Shown: positions 36,931-48,892, counted from the stretch's first letter. The stretch: 64,000 nucleotides of DNA from Rouxiella silvae (GCF_002093625.1 NZ_MRWD01000010.1:39155-103154); one strand, 5' to 3'. Numbers and translations: made by a program. The notes: a model not told the origin generated them from the letters alone.

Positions 36931-37455
36931 TCAGTTGTCTTTTACGACACAGCCAGACGCCATTACCGCGGCAATGATTTCATCGCAATCAAAGCACTTT
37001 CTATCACTGTGGATTTCATCGTGGGAATGTCTTTGGGGTAAAATGACAACGGGCTTTGCCTGAGTATGCAGGTAGAGTGGAAACCATTGACCGTGGGACC
37101 TGTCAATGTGATCGCCATTAAACATGGTTCCACAGGTGCCGGAACGCATTTCTACCAACTCTTCCTCGTCGGTCCATGCGACAGGTGTGGGGGTGCTTTT
37201 TAACAGCGCCAGTTCTGCCTCTGCGGCTTCAGCGCGTTTACACACCTCGGCCCAACGATCACGTTCAGCGGTTAATGCGGCGTTCATTACGCTGAGTTTT
37301 TCCGACTTGTCTATCAGAGCACGAAGATGACCGTTGGCAACAAAGCCGATGACTTCTTGTGCGACTTGTTCCAAAGAGGGAATGCCGTTGGCTGACTCAA
37401 CAGTATGTAAAATGTTAGAGGCTGCCACGCGTAATGCTGCTATTTCATGTGTCAT
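36931..37455 (-). CDS. Phage-type hypothetical protein (Ea22/DUF551-like layout)
   Basis: 174 aa. A central coiled coil (KLSVMNAALTAERDRWAEVCKRAEAAEAELALLK) is followed by TPTPVAWTDEEELVEMRSG and a WFPLYLHTQ tail, the layout of lambdoid-phage accessory proteins of the Ea22/DUF551 type. A CxxC pair (CFDCDEI) near the end may bind metal. No other phage genes adjoin, so it is a relic or a moron-type gene. Function unknown. Confidence 0.65.
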   Translation of the reverse strand: MTHEIAALRVAASNILHTVESANGIPSLEQVAQEVIGFVANGHLRALIDKSEKLSVMNAALTAERDRWAEVCKRAEAAEAELALLKSTPTPVAWTDEEELVEMRSGTCGTMFNGDHIDRSHGQWFPLYLHTQAKPVVILPQRHSHDEIHSDRKCFDCDEIIAAVMASGCVVKDN

Positions 37456-37753
37456 TTCAAACCCCTGTCTTAATCCCTATCGTAAATAGCATACTCAATC
37501 GGCGGTGCATTTCGCAACAGACGAAGTTTGTCAGGCTGTTAAGAGGATCAAGACGACTGGAACAAATTATTGCTGCATATGTAGTAAAAGAGCCATCAAC
37601 TTGCGCTGATGGCTCAATAAGAGTGGTGCTGTTAGTTATCTTTTTTAGAACGGCTGTGTGTAAATATTATGCGGTTGGCATAATAACCTTAATTTGCAGT
37701 AGATCAATACAGGTGAATAAATTTCACACAGCCGTCCAGAGATTTATACCACT
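37456..37753. other. Non-coding gap with two inverted repeats
   Basis: 298 nt. Hairpin GAGCCATCA / TGATGGCTC (37590-37615) is followed on the minus strand by TTTTAC and may terminate the small gene to its right. An 11-bp perfect inverted repeat ACGGCTGTGTG / CACACAGCCGT (37650-37660, 37725-37735) encloses 64 nt of AT-rich DNA. No convincing ORF. Confidence 0.5.
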
Positions 37754-38002
37754 TTACTTCCGGCCTAACAGGTAACCAATCACAATACCGACAGCACCTG
37801 CAACCGCAACACCGGCAAATGGATTTTCTTTTACCTGATCGACTGCGGTCGACACTGCATCTTTAGCGGCATAGCTGGCTTGAGAAGCATATTTACGCGC
37901 TGCGCCTTTTGCCTGATGCTCAGGGGAGTCAGTAACATCACCAAAGGCTTCCTGCGCTGCACCGGCTACTTGTTTTACTTTATCTTCAGTTTGATTAAAC
38001 AT
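37754..38002 (-). CDS. Small CsbD/DUF883-type membrane-anchored protein
   Basis: 82 aa. The N-terminal half resembles CsbD stress proteins (NQTEDKVKQVAGAAQEAFGDVT), the middle is an alanine-rich helix (AAKDAVSTAVDQVKENPF), and the end is a glycine-zipper transmembrane helix GVAVAGAVGIVIGYLLGRK as in ElaB/YqjD/YgaM (DUF883) proteins, which tether ribosomes to the inner membrane in stationary phase. AGGAG ribosome site 10 nt upstream. Likely a stationary-phase or stress protein, by family. Confidence 0.8.
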   Translation of the reverse strand: MFNQTEDKVKQVAGAAQEAFGDVTDSPEHQAKGAARKYASQASYAAKDAVSTAVDQVKENPFAGVAVAGAVGIVIGYLLGRK

Positions 38003-38128
38003 ATTTGAACTCTCCTTATTGGTCGTTAAATAAGGTTAGCAGACAAAAATCCACTTAGTTTTTTTCTTGCCAATAAAGTCTCTAATTGCGCCTTTTTAAG
38101 CAAAATCCTATGAAAAGTGGACAAAAAA

Positions 38129-39553
38129 TCAACGACCTGGCAACGTCTGGCAACCGGCGTCATTTGATGGCGGTGCCACCTTCGGATATTGGCTGTCCGG
38201 CGTAATATAGACCTGAGTGGTCGCAACATAGCCGTCCGTAAAAGTGGCTTCGACAAACGTTGCCTGCCATCCGGGGCCGTTATAATTCAAGGAGGTACTG
38301 ACGTTATTGCCGGCTTTAACGGTGAGTGGCGTGGGCGCGTAGGTTATACCGCAGGCGAAGCGAAAATCTCTCGCTGAAGAATTAGTCGCCGTCCAGCGCA
38401 GTACTTTTTGCGGCTTTTCCGAGAAGTGTACTGTGAGGTTCTGACTATTACTCTGTCTGTAAGGCGCAGTGGTAATAACGGGCAACGGTCTGCCGTCCTG
38501 CAGGCGATTGATAAAGGCAATCAGTGACTGCTGAATATAATCCTGGATCCCGATATGACCGGTATTTGGTGCGATGCGCAGCGACTTGATACCAGGCAAT
38601 TTTTCATAATAGAAACGGGAATTATCCGGTGGGAAAAAATCATCGCCGCTGGCATTAACAATATATTTGGGGATCGCTAATCCTGATTGCGCCTGCGTTC
38701 CGACATATTGCATCGGATCGATAATGTTTAGCATTTTCAGAAAGTCAGGATTGTTAACTAAGCGGTCTATGCCTTGATTATAATAGGGCGCGAAAGCAAT
38801 CGGCCAGTTCCCACCGTAGGTTTTATACATGTTCAAGATTGCCGACTTTGTATTAAGGACGTCAATCACAAAAGGCACGACAGCGACAACGTTCGGGTCG
38901 GAAATTGCCGTTAACCAAGTTGCCCATCCGCGTTTAGAGGCCCCAGCCACGATAAACTCGTCAATATGCCATCTCACGAGCTCTTTTTTAGCCAGCCTAA
39001 TGGTTTGAGAAATGGTCGCCGTCATCGGAATCTGCAGTGGAAGCTGTTGTCTTTTAGCCGGATGCTCGGCATATAATTTCCAAGTTCGCGCGATGCTGTC
39101 GTCTTCTTCCAGCGGTTTATTATCTTGTTGATAAACTAAATCACGGGTTGGGATGGTTTTCAATGAAATGACAATGGTATTCGTTTGCTGTACCACTTTT
39201 AACAGGCTATCGTCGCTTATATCGACGGCAATCAGCGCCTTGGGTGACTTGGGAGAGCGGGGAATACCTATCGTCACATCCTCTTTCCACTGAGCAGGAC
39301 TGACTAAACTATCTGGCGACCAGGACTGTGAAATCATCTGATATTTCCTGATTTCGACATTCTCAAACATCTCGGTGCTGACCAAGGCGTAGTTTAAAGG
39401 CATTGCCGCCAGCTGCTGGCGGTAGCATGAAATGACCTGCGAAGCTGCATTGCTGTTATCCCGATTACAGCCCGCTGCGACGGGAGCCTGCTGGGCATAA
39501 ACCTGACCCGCCGTAAGCGCGGTGAAAGCCAGCAACAGATTTAGCGTTTTCAT
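38129..39553 (-). CDS. pqaA: PhoPQ-activated pathogenicity-related protein (PqaA-like)
   Basis: 474-aa exported alpha/beta-hydrolase-like protein of the PhoPQ_related family. Signal peptide MKTLNLLLAFTALTAGQVYA. The nucleophile elbow reads GASKRGW (Ser206), an acidic pair lies in SGDDFFPPD (Asp304/305) and a His in TGHIG (His333), so a catalytic triad is plausible. In Salmonella pqaA is activated by PhoPQ and affects resistance to a cationic peptide; the substrate is unknown. Last gene of the accessory region before cmoB. Confidence 0.85.
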   Translation of the reverse strand: MKTLNLLLAFTALTAGQVYAQQAPVAAGCNRDNSNAASQVISCYRQQLAAMPLNYALVSTEMFENVEIRKYQMISQSWSPDSLVSPAQWKEDVTIGIPRSPKSPKALIAVDISDDSLLKVVQQTNTIVISLKTIPTRDLVYQQDNKPLEEDDSIARTWKLYAEHPAKRQQLPLQIPMTATISQTIRLAKKELVRWHIDEFIVAGASKRGWATWLTAISDPNVVAVVPFVIDVLNTKSAILNMYKTYGGNWPIAFAPYYNQGIDRLVNNPDFLKMLNIIDPMQYVGTQAQSGLAIPKYIVNASGDDFFPPDNSRFYYEKLPGIKSLRIAPNTGHIGIQDYIQQSLIAFINRLQDGRPLPVITTAPYRQSNSQNLTVHFSEKPQKVLRWTATNSSARDFRFACGITYAPTPLTVKAGNNVSTSLNYNGPGWQATFVEATFTDGYVATTQVYITPDSQYPKVAPPSNDAGCQTLPGR

Positions 39554-39675
39554 TATTCATCCTCAATTAAATGAATAGGATTTTATTTATCGAATTGCGA
39601 TGAATGGCAAAGCTGACGTTTTATTTTCCGCTCCCTTAACACGAGGGCATCGTCGACGTAAAGGAGCGGGAGAGG

Positions 39676-41396
<1,721 letters not shown>

Positions 41397-41490
41397 TCAG
41401 ACCAAAAAAAAGTAAAAAGGGGAGCAAAAAAACCGGATTTGCTGTTATGGGGGCGGAGTTTATCAGATTCCGTCCCGCGGATACCCGAAA

Positions 41491-41522
41491 AAAATGCCCC
41501 TCAGCGCAGGTTACGGTGGGGC
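41491..41522 (-). terminator. Possible terminator after yecE
   Basis: Minus-strand stem GCCCC / GGGGC with a 17-nt loop followed by ATTTTTTT, overlapping the yecE 3' end. Moderate evidence. Confidence 0.5.
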
Positions 41523-41524
41523 GG

Positions 41525-42343
41525 TTAAAATAAGGAGTCCTGCTCTGGCCAATCGGGTTCAGGCCCTAGCGCGGGTAAATGTTGGCGCAGCGTTCGCCAC
41601 AGCGCCTGAGCCTGCTGCGGGGCATCGCTACAGTCTGGAGAGTGAATAAACAGATAGGGGGCGTGACCCTGCTGCTGCCAGTCGACCAGTTTTTTAATCC
41701 ATTGCGTAAACCACTGCTGATTAACCGCTAAATTATCGCCGCCGATAAAACGCACAATCGGCCGCGTAGCGGTCACCACCGCATGCACTGGCAACTGAGG
41801 TTTTTTTCTTTTCGCCTCAAGCACCGCTTCAGTAACGCTGGTAGCGTGATGTACCGGACGGCTGTCGAGCAGTGTGCGGTTTATGCCGCGCTGATGCAGG
41901 CCATGATTCAGCGCGCGCTCCTCTTCGCCTTTGTTGAAAAACAGCGGGTTGCGTACTTCAACACCGTAGTCAAAGCCTTTGGGTAACGCATCAAGAAACT
42001 GCCACAGACGGTCGAGGTCACGGGGAGCAAAGGTGGCAGGCAGCTGTAGCCAAAGTTGGCCAATGCGATTTTCAAGCGGCGTGAGACATTGATAAAAAGC
42101 GTCGAGCTCCTGCTGGCAGTTCTGCAGTGCGGCTTTGTGGCTGATGGTCGAGGGAAATTTAAAACAAAAGCGGAAGTCATCGTGGGTCATATCGCGCCAG
42201 CGCATCACGATTTCAGGCTTTGGCAGCGCGTAAAACGTCGTATTGCCTTCAACACAGTTAAAATAGCGCGCATAGTCGGCGAGATCGTGCAGGCCAATAC
42301 TGTTCCATGCGCTGTGATGCCACTGAGGAAGCCCAATATACAT
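41525..42343 (-). CDS. yecE: DUF72 family protein YecE
   Basis: 272 aa, DUF72 TIM-barrel family; function unknown. N terminus MYIGLPQWHHSAW and CVEGNTTFYALP are the family signature, with FRFCFKFPSTISH following. In E. coli yecE and yecD are adjacent in this order, as here. Confidence 0.93.
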   Translation of the reverse strand: MYIGLPQWHHSAWNSIGLHDLADYARYFNCVEGNTTFYALPKPEIVMRWRDMTHDDFRFCFKFPSTISHKAALQNCQQELDAFYQCLTPLENRIGQLWLQLPATFAPRDLDRLWQFLDALPKGFDYGVEVRNPLFFNKGEEERALNHGLHQRGINRTLLDSRPVHHATSVTEAVLEAKRKKPQLPVHAVVTATRPIVRFIGGDNLAVNQQWFTQWIKKLVDWQQQGHAPYLFIHSPDCSDAPQQAQALWRTLRQHLPALGPEPDWPEQDSLF

Positions 42344-42392
42344 GCGGATACCGTCCTGTTGACTGTCCTTTTAACGGAAACTAACAAAATAA

Positions 42393-42414
42393 AACGCCGC
42401 CCGGAGGCGGCGTT
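42393..42414 (-). terminator. Terminator of yecD
   Basis: Perfect 9-bp GC-rich stem AACGCCGCC / GGCGGCGTT with a 4-nt loop, followed on the minus strand by TTATTTTG. Located 24 nt after the yecD stop. Confidence 0.85.
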
Positions 42415-42437
42415 GGCTGACATCAAGCAGGGTAACC

Positions 42438-43013
42438 TTACTCGGCGATGGCAGCAAGTACCTCTTCAGTGGAGCGAACGCGACTGATGCGCGGGAAAAT
42501 AAACTGCACGCTTGACTGATGATGATCGTTGTTGTGCGCGCTGCACGCGTCTTCAGCAATCACTAATTCAAAGCCCAGTTCCCAGGCATTACGTGCGGTA
42601 GACTCAACACCGATATTAGTGGAGATACCGCACAGCACAACGGTTTTGATGCCGCGACGACGCAGTTGCAGCTCCAAATCGGTGCCGTAGAATGCGCCCC
42701 ATTGGCGTTTAACAACCTGGAGGTCTTTGTCAGTTACGTTAAGTTGCTCAGGGAATTCCCACCAGTTATCAGGCAGGCTAGCAGCCGGAGCAGAAGCATC
42801 AACCGGCTGTTTCAGCGCTTCATCGAAGGTGGCTGACCAACCCACGCGTACCATGAACACTGGTGCACCCAGGGTGTTAAAGCGAGTTTTTAGCTCCGTG
42901 GCTTTGTCCAATACTTGCTGTGCGGAGTGTGGGCCACCGGCATACGGCAAAATGCCTTTTTGCAAATCGATGACGACCAGAGCGGTTGTTTTAGGATCAA
43001 GTTTCAAAGACAT
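42438..43013 (-). CDS. yecD: Isochorismatase-family hydrolase YecD
   Basis: 191-aa cysteine hydrolase of the isochorismatase superfamily, substrate unknown. Catalytic Asp in VVIDLQKGI, Lys in [12 protein letters not shown] and Cys in [17 protein letters not shown] form the expected triad. Divergent from aspS across a 290-nt gap. Confidence 0.93.
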   Translation of the reverse strand: MSLKLDPKTTALVVIDLQKGILPYAGGPHSAQQVLDKATELKTRFNTLGAPVFMVRVGWSATFDEALKQPVDASAPAASLPDNWWEFPEQLNVTDKDLQVVKRQWGAFYGTDLELQLRRRGIKTVVLCGISTNIGVESTARNAWELGFELVIAEDACSAHNNDHHQSSVQFIFPRISRVRSTEEVLAAIAE

Positions 43014-43303
43014 AAGAAGAGACTCGCAAATTTATAGAAGGAGAAACCCACGTACCTGCACTGCGTCCTGGCGATGGCAGTTACTTAGGGTACTAAGAAT
43101 TCCTTGAGAGTTTATGTCAACCAGCTAGGGGAGATGTTAGGAAATTTGTTAAATTATGTGTGAGAAGGCGCCTGAGCGAATTTCGGCTGCATCTACTGCG
43201 TGTTCGCTCTTATCGTCTGCGCGAAATTCCTTTATAATGACCGCCTTTTTTCGACCCATATTACTCCGATTCTCACAGGCCGTGAGATCAAAGGGATACC
43301 GTT

Positions 43304-45097
43304 ATGCGTACTGAATATTGTGGCAAGCTAAATTCGTCCAACGTTGGCCAGGAAGTGACTTTGTGCGGTTGGGTTAACCGCCGTCGCGATCTGGGTGGTT
43401 TGATCTTCATCGATTTGCGCGACCGTGAAGGCATCGTGCAGGTATTTTTCGATCCCGATCAAAGCACGGCGTACGAATTGGCATCAGAACTGCGTAATGA
43501 GTTTTGCGTGCAGTTGACCGGTACCGTTCGCGCGCGTCCTGAAAGCCAGTTTAATAAAGACATGGCCACCGGTGAAGTGGAAGTGTTTGCCAGCCAGTTG
43601 AACATCATTAACCGTTCTGAGCCACTGCCGCTGGACTCCAACCAGACCAATACCGAAGAAGCGCGTCTGAAATACCGCTATCTTGACCTGCGTCGTCCCG
43701 ACATGGCTAACCGCCTGAAAACTCGCGCACGCATCACCAGCCTGGTGCGCCGCTTCATGGACAGCCACGACTTCCTCGACATCGAAACGCCGATGCTGAC
43801 TAAGGCTACGCCAGAAGGCGCACGTGACTATTTAGTGCCGAGCCGCGTACACAAAGGCAAGTTCTATGCGCTGCCGCAGTCCCCACAGCTGTTTAAACAA
43901 CTGTTAATGATGTCGGGCTTCGATCGCTACTATCAAATCGTTAAGTGCTTCCGTGATGAGGACTTGCGTGCAGACCGTCAGCCTGAATTCACCCAGATCG
44001 ACGTTGAAACCTCTTTCATGACCGCCGAACAGGTGCGTGAAATTATGGAGAAGCTGGCACGTGAGCTGTGGCTTGAGGTTAAAGGTGTGGATCTGGGCGA
44101 TTTCCCGATTATGACCTTTGCAGAAGCCATGCGTCGCTATGGTTCCGATAAACCGGATCTGCGTAATCCGATGGAACTGGTCGACGTTGCTGACCTGTTC
44201 AAAACTATCGAGTTCAAAGTCTTTGCCGATCCGGCCAATGACCCTAAAGGCCGCGTTGCCGCACTGCGCGTTCCTGGCGCCGCCCAACTGAGCCGTAAGC
44301 AAATCGACGAATACGCCAAGTTCATCGAGATTTATGGCGCGAAAGGTCTGGCTTACATCAAAGTTAATGAAGTGGAAAAAGGTCTCGACGGTATTCAAAG
44401 CCCAGTGGCTAAATTCCTGAACGCCGAACTGCTGAGCGCGCTGATTGAGCGTACTCAGGCACAGGACGGCGACATGATCTTCTTCGGCGCGGCCAGTGCT
44501 AAAATTGTTACCGATGCGATTGGCGCGCTGCGTCTGAAAATCGGCCGTGATTTGAAAATTACTGATGAATCCGCGTGGGCCCCGCTGTGGGTTGTCGACT
44601 TCCCGATGTTTGAAGATACCGATGAAGGCGGCCTGACTGCCATGCACCATCCGTTTACTGCGCCTAAAGAGATGAATGCGCAGGAGTTGGCGTCTAACCC
44701 GACGTCGGCGATTGCCAATGCTTACGACATGGTGATTAACGGTTATGAAGTGGGCGGCGGTTCGGTGCGTATTCACCGTGGTGAAATGCAGCAGGCAGTA
44801 TTCAGCATCTTGGGCATTACCGAGCAAGAGCAGCGCGAGAAGTTCGGCTTCCTGCTCGATGCCTTGAAATACGGTGCTCCACCGCACGCAGGCTTGGCGT
44901 TTGGTCTTGACCGTCTGGTCATGCTGTTGACCGGTACCGACAACATTCGCGACGTTATTGCCTTCCCGAAAACCACGGCAGCGGCGTGTCTGATGACGGA
45001 AGCACCAAACTTTGCCAACCCTGCATCACTGATTGAGCTGGGCATTAGCGTCATTGCTAAAAAAACGGCACCTGACGCAAATCTAGAGAATGAGTAA
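43304..45097 (+). CDS. aspS: Aspartyl-tRNA synthetase
   Basis: Class IIb synthetase charging tRNA-Asp. 597 aa (E. coli 590). N-terminal OB-fold anticodon domain ([26 protein letters not shown]), motif 2 [18 protein letters not shown], the GAD insertion domain and motif 3 [13 protein letters not shown] are all present. The stop codon shares one base with the nudB start (TAATG). Confidence 0.98.
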   Translation: MRTEYCGKLNSSNVGQEVTLCGWVNRRRDLGGLIFIDLRDREGIVQVFFDPDQSTAYELASELRNEFCVQLTGTVRARPESQFNKDMATGEVEVFASQLNIINRSEPLPLDSNQTNTEEARLKYRYLDLRRPDMANRLKTRARITSLVRRFMDSHDFLDIETPMLTKATPEGARDYLVPSRVHKGKFYALPQSPQLFKQLLMMSGFDRYYQIVKCFRDEDLRADRQPEFTQIDVETSFMTAEQVREIMEKLARELWLEVKGVDLGDFPIMTFAEAMRRYGSDKPDLRNPMELVDVADLFKTIEFKVFADPANDPKGRVAALRVPGAAQLSRKQIDEYAKFIEIYGAKGLAYIKVNEVEKGLDGIQSPVAKFLNAELLSALIERTQAQDGDMIFFGAASAKIVTDAIGALRLKIGRDLKITDESAWAPLWVVDFPMFEDTDEGGLTAMHHPFTAPKEMNAQELASNPTSAIANAYDMVINGYEVGGGSVRIHRGEMQQAVFSILGITEQEQREKFGFLLDALKYGAPPHAGLAFGLDRLVMLLTGTDNIRDVIAFPKTTAAACLMTEAPNFANPASLIELGISVIAKKTAPDANLENE

Positions 45098-45534
45098 TGA
45101 GCTATAAGCGTCCTGAGTCGATACTGGTTGTCATCTATGCCAGCAACAACGGCCGGGTGCTGATGCTCCAGCGGCGTGATGACACCGAATTCTGGCAGTC
45201 AGTTACCGGCAGTCTGGAAGACGGTGAATCCCCCGCACAAACCGCGCAGCGTGAGGTTCTGGAGGAGGTTGGCATCGATATTGCCGGCGAAAATCTGGTC
45301 TTGCAGAACTGCGAGCGCTGCGTTGAGTTTGAACTGTTTGCGCACCTGCGCCATCGCTATGCTCCGGGCGTGACCTGGAATAAAGAGCACTGGTTCTGCC
45401 TGGCATTGCCCGAAGAGCGTGACATTGTTCTGACTGAGCATCATGCCTATCGATGGCTCGACAAGGCGGCAGCGGCCGCGTTTACCAAGTCACCGAGCAA
45501 CCAGCAGGCGATTGAAGAATTTGTTATTTATTAG
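45097..45534 (+). CDS. nudB: Dihydroneopterin triphosphate diphosphatase
   Basis: Nudix hydrolase removing pyrophosphate from dihydroneopterin triphosphate in folate synthesis. 145 aa (E. coli 150). The Nudix box is exact: Gly38 to Ile60, GSLEDGESPAQTAQREVLEEVGI, with REVLEE at 52-57. Coupled to aspS by a one-base overlap. Confidence 0.96.
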   Translation: MSYKRPESILVVIYASNNGRVLMLQRRDDTEFWQSVTGSLEDGESPAQTAQREVLEEVGIDIAGENLVLQNCERCVEFELFAHLRHRYAPGVTWNKEHWFCLALPEERDIVLTEHHAYRWLDKAAAAAFTKSPSNQQAIEEFVIY

Positions 45535-45623
45535 GTCTTTACACGAAACGTTCAAGATTCAGCGTACAAGACTGTCGATTATCTAAATGAGTTCAGCCTG
45601 GTTAAGGCTTATGGAGATTTTTT

Positions 45624-46367
45624 ATGGCAGGTCACAGTAAGTGGGCCAACACCAAACACCGCAAAGCAGCACAAGACTCAAAACGCGGTAAAATTTTCAC
45701 CAAAATTATTCGTGAGCTGGTAACAGCGGCGAAGCTGGGCGGTGGCGATCCGGGTGCCAACCCACGTCTTCGTGCGGCTATCGACAAAGCGCTGTCCAAC
45801 AACATGACGCGCGACACCCTGAACCGTGCGATTGCACGCGGCGTGGGCGGTGATGATGACAGCAACATGGAAACCATCATCTATGAAGGCTACGGCCCAG
45901 GCGGCACTGCCGTTATGGTTGAATGCCTGAGTGATAACCGCAACCGTACCGTTGCTGAAGTTCGTCACGCCTTTAACAAAACCGGCGGCAACCTCGGTAC
46001 CGACGGCTCGGTGGCTTACCTGTTTACTAAAACCGGCGTGATCACCTTTGCACCGGGTCAGGATGAAGACGTTATTATGGAAGCGGCGCTGGAAGCCGGT
46101 GCCGACGACGTTCAGACCTTTGACGACGGCGCTATCGACGTGTACACCGCTTGGGAAAGCATGGGTGATGTGAAAGATGCACTGGCCGCAGCTGGTTTTG
46201 TAGCCGATCAGGCCGAAGTGACCATGATCCCGGCAACCAAAACCGACATGGATGCCGACACCGCGCCTAAGCTGTTGCGTCTTATCGACATGCTTGAAGA
46301 CTGTGATGATGTACAGGAGGTTTACCACAACGGTGAAATCTCCGACGAGATTGCGGAAACACTGTAA
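45624..46367 (+). CDS. yebC: YebC/PmpR-family regulatory protein
   Basis: 247-aa cytoplasmic protein of the YebC/TACO1 family. N terminus [28 protein letters not shown] is diagnostic, as is [20 protein letters not shown]. Members act as transcriptional regulators or help translation of proline stretches. Directly upstream of ruvC, as in E. coli. Confidence 0.97.
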   Translation: MAGHSKWANTKHRKAAQDSKRGKIFTKIIRELVTAAKLGGGDPGANPRLRAAIDKALSNNMTRDTLNRAIARGVGGDDDSNMETIIYEGYGPGGTAVMVECLSDNRNRTVAEVRHAFNKTGGNLGTDGSVAYLFTKTGVITFAPGQDEDVIMEAALEAGADDVQTFDDGAIDVYTAWESMGDVKDALAAAGFVADQAEVTMIPATKTDMDADTAPKLLRLIDMLEDCDDVQEVYHNGEISDEIAETL

Positions 46368-46418
46368 TCTACTCCTCAGCCGGAGGCGCGACAGGCTCGC
46401 GTTTTCCGGCTGGCTTGA

Positions 46419-46447
46419 CGGACATCCTCAGTCCGGTTTGTTTTTTA
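46419..46447 (+). terminator. Weak terminator between yebC and ruvC
   Basis: Stem CGGAC / GTCCG with a 7-nt loop, followed by GTTTGTTTTTT, about 50 nt after yebC. The stem is short. Confidence 0.5.
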
Positions 46448-46564
46448 TCTCAATTCCAGACAAACTTGCCAGCAGAACACCCCTTTTATGACGCAGGAAA
46501 CTGTGTTTTTACAAAAGACAGTCGACGGGTTAAGGGTTATCCCAAGAGAAGGTATCAATAAGCT

Positions 46565-47086
46565 ATGGCTATAATTCTGGGGATTGACCCCGGTTCACGC
46601 GTAACAGGCTATGGCATTATTCGCCAAGAGGGCAGGCAGCTCAGCTATTTGGGCAGCGGATGCATTCGCACGGTAGTGACCGATATGCCGGGGCGCTTAA
46701 AGCTTATTTATGCGGGTGTGACCGAAATCATCACTCAATTTCAACCGGACTTTTTTGCCATTGAGTCCGTGTTTATGGCTAAAAACCCGGACTCGGCACT
46801 CAAGCTGGGTCAGGCGCGCGGCGCGGCGATTGTGGCGGCGGTCAATCTGGATTTGCCGGTATTTGAGTACGCTGCACGCCAGGTTAAACAAACGGTGGTC
46901 GGTACCGGAGCCGCCGAAAAAAGTCAGGTGCAGCACATGGTGCGCTCACTGCTCAAGCTGCCGGCCAATCCTCAATCTGATGCCGCCGATGCGTTGGCCA
47001 TTGCCATTACACATTGTCACATGAGCCAAAATGCGCTTCGTCTGAGTACCGATAAACTCCAGATGGCGCGTGGCAGAATGCGATAA
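46565..47086 (+). CDS. ruvC: Holliday-junction resolvase RuvC
   Basis: Dimeric endonuclease that cuts Holliday junctions in recombinational repair. 173 aa. The four catalytic acids are present: Asp8 (GIDPG), Glu67 (AIESVF), Asp139 and Asp142 ([10 protein letters not shown]). It precedes ruvAB but has no LexA box of its own, as in E. coli. Confidence 0.98.
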   Translation: MAIILGIDPGSRVTGYGIIRQEGRQLSYLGSGCIRTVVTDMPGRLKLIYAGVTEIITQFQPDFFAIESVFMAKNPDSALKLGQARGAAIVAAVNLDLPVFEYAARQVKQTVVGTGAAEKSQVQHMVRSLLKLPANPQSDAADALAIAITHCHMSQNALRLSTDKLQMARGRMR

Positions 47087-47092
47087 TTAAGA

Positions 47093-47108
47093 CTGGATAT
47101 CTATCCAG
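47093..47108 (+). promoter_or_regulatory. LexA (SOS) box of ruvAB
   Basis: CTGGATATCTATCCAG, a symmetric site matching the E. coli ruvA SOS box nearly exactly, 82 nt upstream of the ruvA GTG. It predicts DNA-damage induction of ruvAB but not ruvC. Confidence 0.85.
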
Positions 47109-47190
47109 CTCTTTTCTATGATATAAACGATAAAAATTTCAGTCACTCTGCGGGCGTTGCTCGCGGGCTAATCGGCAAAGGAAGGTAAAA

Positions 47191-47805
47191 GTGATAGGTC
47201 GTCTCAGAGGCGTTATTCTGGAAAAACAGCCACCGCTGGTGCTGTTGGAAACCAACGGCGTGGGTTATGAAGTACATATGCCGATGACCTGTTTTTATGA
47301 ACTGCCTGAACTTGGTCAGGAAGCGATTGTTTTCACTCAGTTTATCGTTCGTGAGGACGCGCAGCTGCTGTACGGTTTTAATGACAAGCAGGAGCGTGCG
47401 CTGTTTCGCGAGTTGATTAAAGTTAACGGCGTAGGGCCCAAGCTGGCGCTGGCCATTCTTTCGGGTATGTCCGCTCAGCAGTTTGTGAGTGCGGTAGAGA
47501 AAGAAGAAATCACCAGTCTAATTAAACTGCCAGGCGTCGGTAAAAAGACCGCTGAGCGCCTGGTAGTAGAAATGAAGGACCGTTTTAAAGGCCTCAACGG
47601 TGACCTGTTCAACAGCCCAACGGATATTAGCCTGCCGGCTGCCGCATCCAAGGCGAAGGAGTCTGATGCAGAAGGTGAAGCCGTTGCTGCACTTATCTCG
47701 CTGGGCTATAAGCCGCCTGAAGCCAGCCGGATGATCAGTAAAGTGGCGAAACCGGGTGCAGAGTGCGAAACATTGATTAGAGAAGCGCTGCGCGCGGCTC
47801 TGTGA
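47191..47805 (+). CDS. ruvA: Holliday-junction branch-migration protein RuvA
   Basis: Tetrameric junction-binding protein that loads RuvB. 204 aa, start GTG ([15 protein letters not shown]) with a GGAAGG site. Helix-hairpin-helix motifs: [15 protein letters not shown] and [19 protein letters not shown]-terminal domain [28 protein letters not shown] contacts RuvB. 8 nt before ruvB. Confidence 0.97.
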   Translation: MIGRLRGVILEKQPPLVLLETNGVGYEVHMPMTCFYELPELGQEAIVFTQFIVREDAQLLYGFNDKQERALFRELIKVNGVGPKLALAILSGMSAQQFVSAVEKEEITSLIKLPGVGKKTAERLVVEMKDRFKGLNGDLFNSPTDISLPAAASKAKESDAEGEAVAALISLGYKPPEASRMISKVAKPGAECETLIREALRAAL

Positions 47806-47813
47806 GGTAACAG

Positions 47814-48818
47814 ATGATAGAAGCTGACCGTCTTATTTCTTCTGGCGTTATTAGTGAAGAAGAAGTTATCGACAGAGCGATACGCCCTAAAAGGTTGTCC
47901 GAATATGTCGGGCAGCCTCACGTGCGTTCGCAAATGGAGATCTTCATTCAGGCGGCTAAACAGCGCGGAGACGCGCTGGATCACCTGCTGATTTTTGGCC
48001 CTCCCGGGCTCGGTAAAACCACGCTGGCCAATATTGTCGCTAACGAAATGGGCGTAAATCTACGCACGACTTCTGGACCCGTGCTTGAAAAAGCCGGTGA
48101 TCTTGCGGCGATGCTAACCAATCTTGAACCGCACGATGTCCTTTTTATCGATGAAATTCACCGCCTGTCTCCAGTAGTAGAAGAGGTACTGTATCCGGCG
48201 ATGGAAGACTATCAGCTGGATATTATGATCGGAGAAGGTCCTGCGGCGCGTTCTATCAAACTCGATTTGCCGCCGTTCACGCTGGTGGGGGCAACAACGC
48301 GCGCGGGCTCATTGACTTCGCCACTGCGTGACCGTTTTGGCATCGTGCAGCGCCTTGAGTTTTATCAGGTTGCCGATTTGCAGCACATCGTTGGCCGGAG
48401 TGCGACGTGTCTGGGGCTAGAGCTGTCAGAAGAGGGCGCGCATCAAATTGCCCGCCGTTCCCGTGGCACACCGCGCATTGCCAACCGTTTGCTGCGACGG
48501 GTGCGTGATTTTGCCGAGGTTAAAGGCGACGGTACGATTAACGGTGACACGGCCAACGGCGCGCTGGATATGCTCGACGTCGATGCCGAAGGTTTTGACT
48601 ACATGGACCGAAAGCTGCTGCTGGCGATTATCGACAAGTTTATGGGGGGACCCGTCGGGCTAGACAATCTCGCGGCTGCAATTGGCGAAGAGCGCGAAAC
48701 CATCGAAGATGTGATTGAACCCTTCCTTATCCAGCAAGGCTTCATTCAGCGTACCCCGCGCGGAAGAATGGCGACTCATCACGCCTATAAACATTTTGGA
48801 ATGTCGAGACCAGAGTAG
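47814..48818 (+). CDS. ruvB: Holliday-junction branch-migration ATPase RuvB
   Basis: Hexameric AAA+ motor. 334 aa. Walker A GPPGLGKT (62-69), Walker B DEIH (113-116), sensor 1 in LVGATTRAG and arginine finger region [10 protein letters not shown]-terminal winged helix ends [16 protein letters not shown]. Co-transcribed with ruvA. Confidence 0.98.
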   Translation: MIEADRLISSGVISEEEVIDRAIRPKRLSEYVGQPHVRSQMEIFIQAAKQRGDALDHLLIFGPPGLGKTTLANIVANEMGVNLRTTSGPVLEKAGDLAAMLTNLEPHDVLFIDEIHRLSPVVEEVLYPAMEDYQLDIMIGEGPAARSIKLDLPPFTLVGATTRAGSLTSPLRDRFGIVQRLEFYQVADLQHIVGRSATCLGLELSEEGAHQIARRSRGTPRIANRLLRRVRDFAEVKGDGTINGDTANGALDMLDVDAEGFDYMDRKLLLAIIDKFMGGPVGLDNLAAAIGEERETIEDVIEPFLIQQGFIQRTPRGRMATHHAYKHFGMSRPE

Positions 48819-48844
48819 CAACAGCACGCCAGCTCGACTTTGAT

Positions 48845-48867
48845 CGCCTCCCTAATTGGGGGAGGCG
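48845..48867. terminator. Hairpin between ruvB and znuB
   Basis: Stem CGCCTCCC / GGGAGGCG with a 7-nt loop between convergent genes. No T run on either strand, so only a possible terminator. Confidence 0.4.
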
Positions 48868-48892
48868 TAGAGTGGGGAACGTTGACACGACT

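Noticed and set aside
43904..44887. 327-codon open frame antisense to aspS
   Set aside because: It is a mirror frame of a highly conserved synthetase gene with biased codons; no ribosome site and no recognisable domain.
45678..46328. 216-codon open frame antisense to yebC
   Set aside because: Lies entirely inside yebC on the other strand with no independent signal.
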